Assembly: GCA_020847015.1 (NCBI GenBank)
Contig: JADLCW010000268.1
Coordinates: 1-5,943, forward strand
DNA length: 5,943 nt
DNA from: Thermomicrobiales bacterium
Lineage (GTDB): Bacteria; Chloroflexota; Chloroflexia; Thermomicrobiales; UBA6265
Direction of reading: 5' to 3'
Under the pieces are notes generated by a model, which did no database searches, was not told where the DNA came from, and saw only the letters and a list, made by a program, of their open reading frames with translations. Shown here in pieces: positions 5,800 to 5,943 of this stretch. Position numbers and translations under genes: made by a program. Each line of letters opens with the position of its first letter. Positions within the stretch are counted from its first letter, which is position 1.

Positions 5800-5840
5800 C
5801 AGACGGAGACGGCGGGCCAGTGGCCCGCCGTCTCCGTCTG
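5800..5840 (-). terminator. perfect 20-bp inverted repeat, likely hpt terminator
   Basis: Two exact 20-nt reverse-complement arms (5800-5819 and 5821-5840) flank a single G. As RNA this would fold into a very stable GC-rich stem of about 18-19 bp with a small loop. It starts 26 nt after the hpt stop codon, so it most likely ends the hpt transcript or protects its 3' end. No T-run follows on either strand, which is common for terminator-like hairpins of GC-rich bacteria but leaves intrinsic termination unproven. Confidence 0.6.
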
Positions 5841-5866
5841 TATCACACCTGGCGTGCGGCGGCGTT

Positions 5867-5943
5867 TCAGGTTTCGCGGACCAGCCGAGCCACATACGGC
5901 AGATCGCGATACTGCCGCCGCAGCGTGAGACCGTAGCCGACCA
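5867..5943 (-). CDS. hpt: hypoxanthine phosphoribosyltransferase, C-terminal end (partial)
   Basis: Only the last 24 codons and the TGA stop (5869-5867) lie in the window; the gene continues beyond 5943. The translation begins VGYGLTLRRQYRDLPYV, matching the conserved end of bacterial hypoxanthine-guanine phosphoribosyltransferases, VGYGLDYxxxYRxLPYVGxL, where Tyr-Arg-x-Leu-Pro-Tyr is the signature. The enzyme transfers phosphoribose from PRPP to hypoxanthine or guanine in purine salvage, in the cytoplasm. Two differences stand out: the usual Asp after GYGL is Thr here, and the usual Gly-Val after LPYV is Ala-Arg. The catalytic and PRPP-binding motifs lie outside the window, so activity cannot be judged. 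It shares strand with the downstream genes but is separated by a strong hairpin and about 370 nt. Confidence 0.75.
   Translation of the reverse strand, partial: VGYGLTLRRQYRDLPYVARLVRET

Noticed and set aside
4602..5846. 414-codon open frame on the minus strand overlapping the ATPase
   Set aside because: It is out of frame with the P-loop protein, runs through the terminator-like repeat, and translates to Arg/Gly/Pro-rich sequence without motifs.

Overview
This window comes from a GC-rich bacterial chromosome. All five genes lie on the minus strand, so the order of transcription runs from high to low coordinates. Codon use favours G/C at third positions and GATC is frequent. The closest resemblance is to a Chloroflexota-type genome, because the MoxR-like ATPase and VWA protein look like the paired 'Mg-chelatase-like' proteins I recall from Chloroflexota and Actinomycetota. 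That assignment rests on memory of families and was not tested by a search.

Layout in direction of transcription: (1) 5943-5867, the last 24 codons of a hypoxanthine phosphoribosyltransferase (hpt). (2) 5840-5800, a perfect 20-bp inverted repeat with a 1-nt centre, probably the end of the hpt transcript. (3) 5799-5495, about 300 bases without a convincing gene, holding a wobble-containing hairpin, a 10-nt tandem repeat, an 11-bp perfect hairpin and a Shine-Dalgarno-like site just before a GTG codon. (4) 5494-4658, a short P-loop ATPase resembling the motor domain of type II/IV secretion ATPases. (5) 4657-4511, an intergenic gap with a candidate extended -10 promoter. (6) 4510-3080, a MoxR/ChlI-like AAA+ ATPase. 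(7) 3038-831, a 735-residue protein with a Gln/Met-rich helical body, a winged-helix-like segment and a C-terminal VWA domain with an intact MIDAS motif. (8) 660-28, a PaiB-family FMN-binding split-barrel protein, followed by a short GC-rich hairpin at the window edge.

The core functional unit is the AAA+/VWA pair (6 and 7), separated by 41 nt and almost certainly co-transcribed. By analogy with MoxR-VWA and ChlI-ChlD pairs, the ATPase would form a ring that works with the metal-binding VWA protein to remodel, assemble or metallate a client. The client is not identifiable here. The secretion-ATPase-like gene upstream and the PaiB-like gene downstream are on the same strand but have their own gaps, and the gaps before MoxR and before PaiB share an almost identical TCGTGTACA(G/T)T element. 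No mobile element, CRISPR array, tRNA or rRNA was seen.
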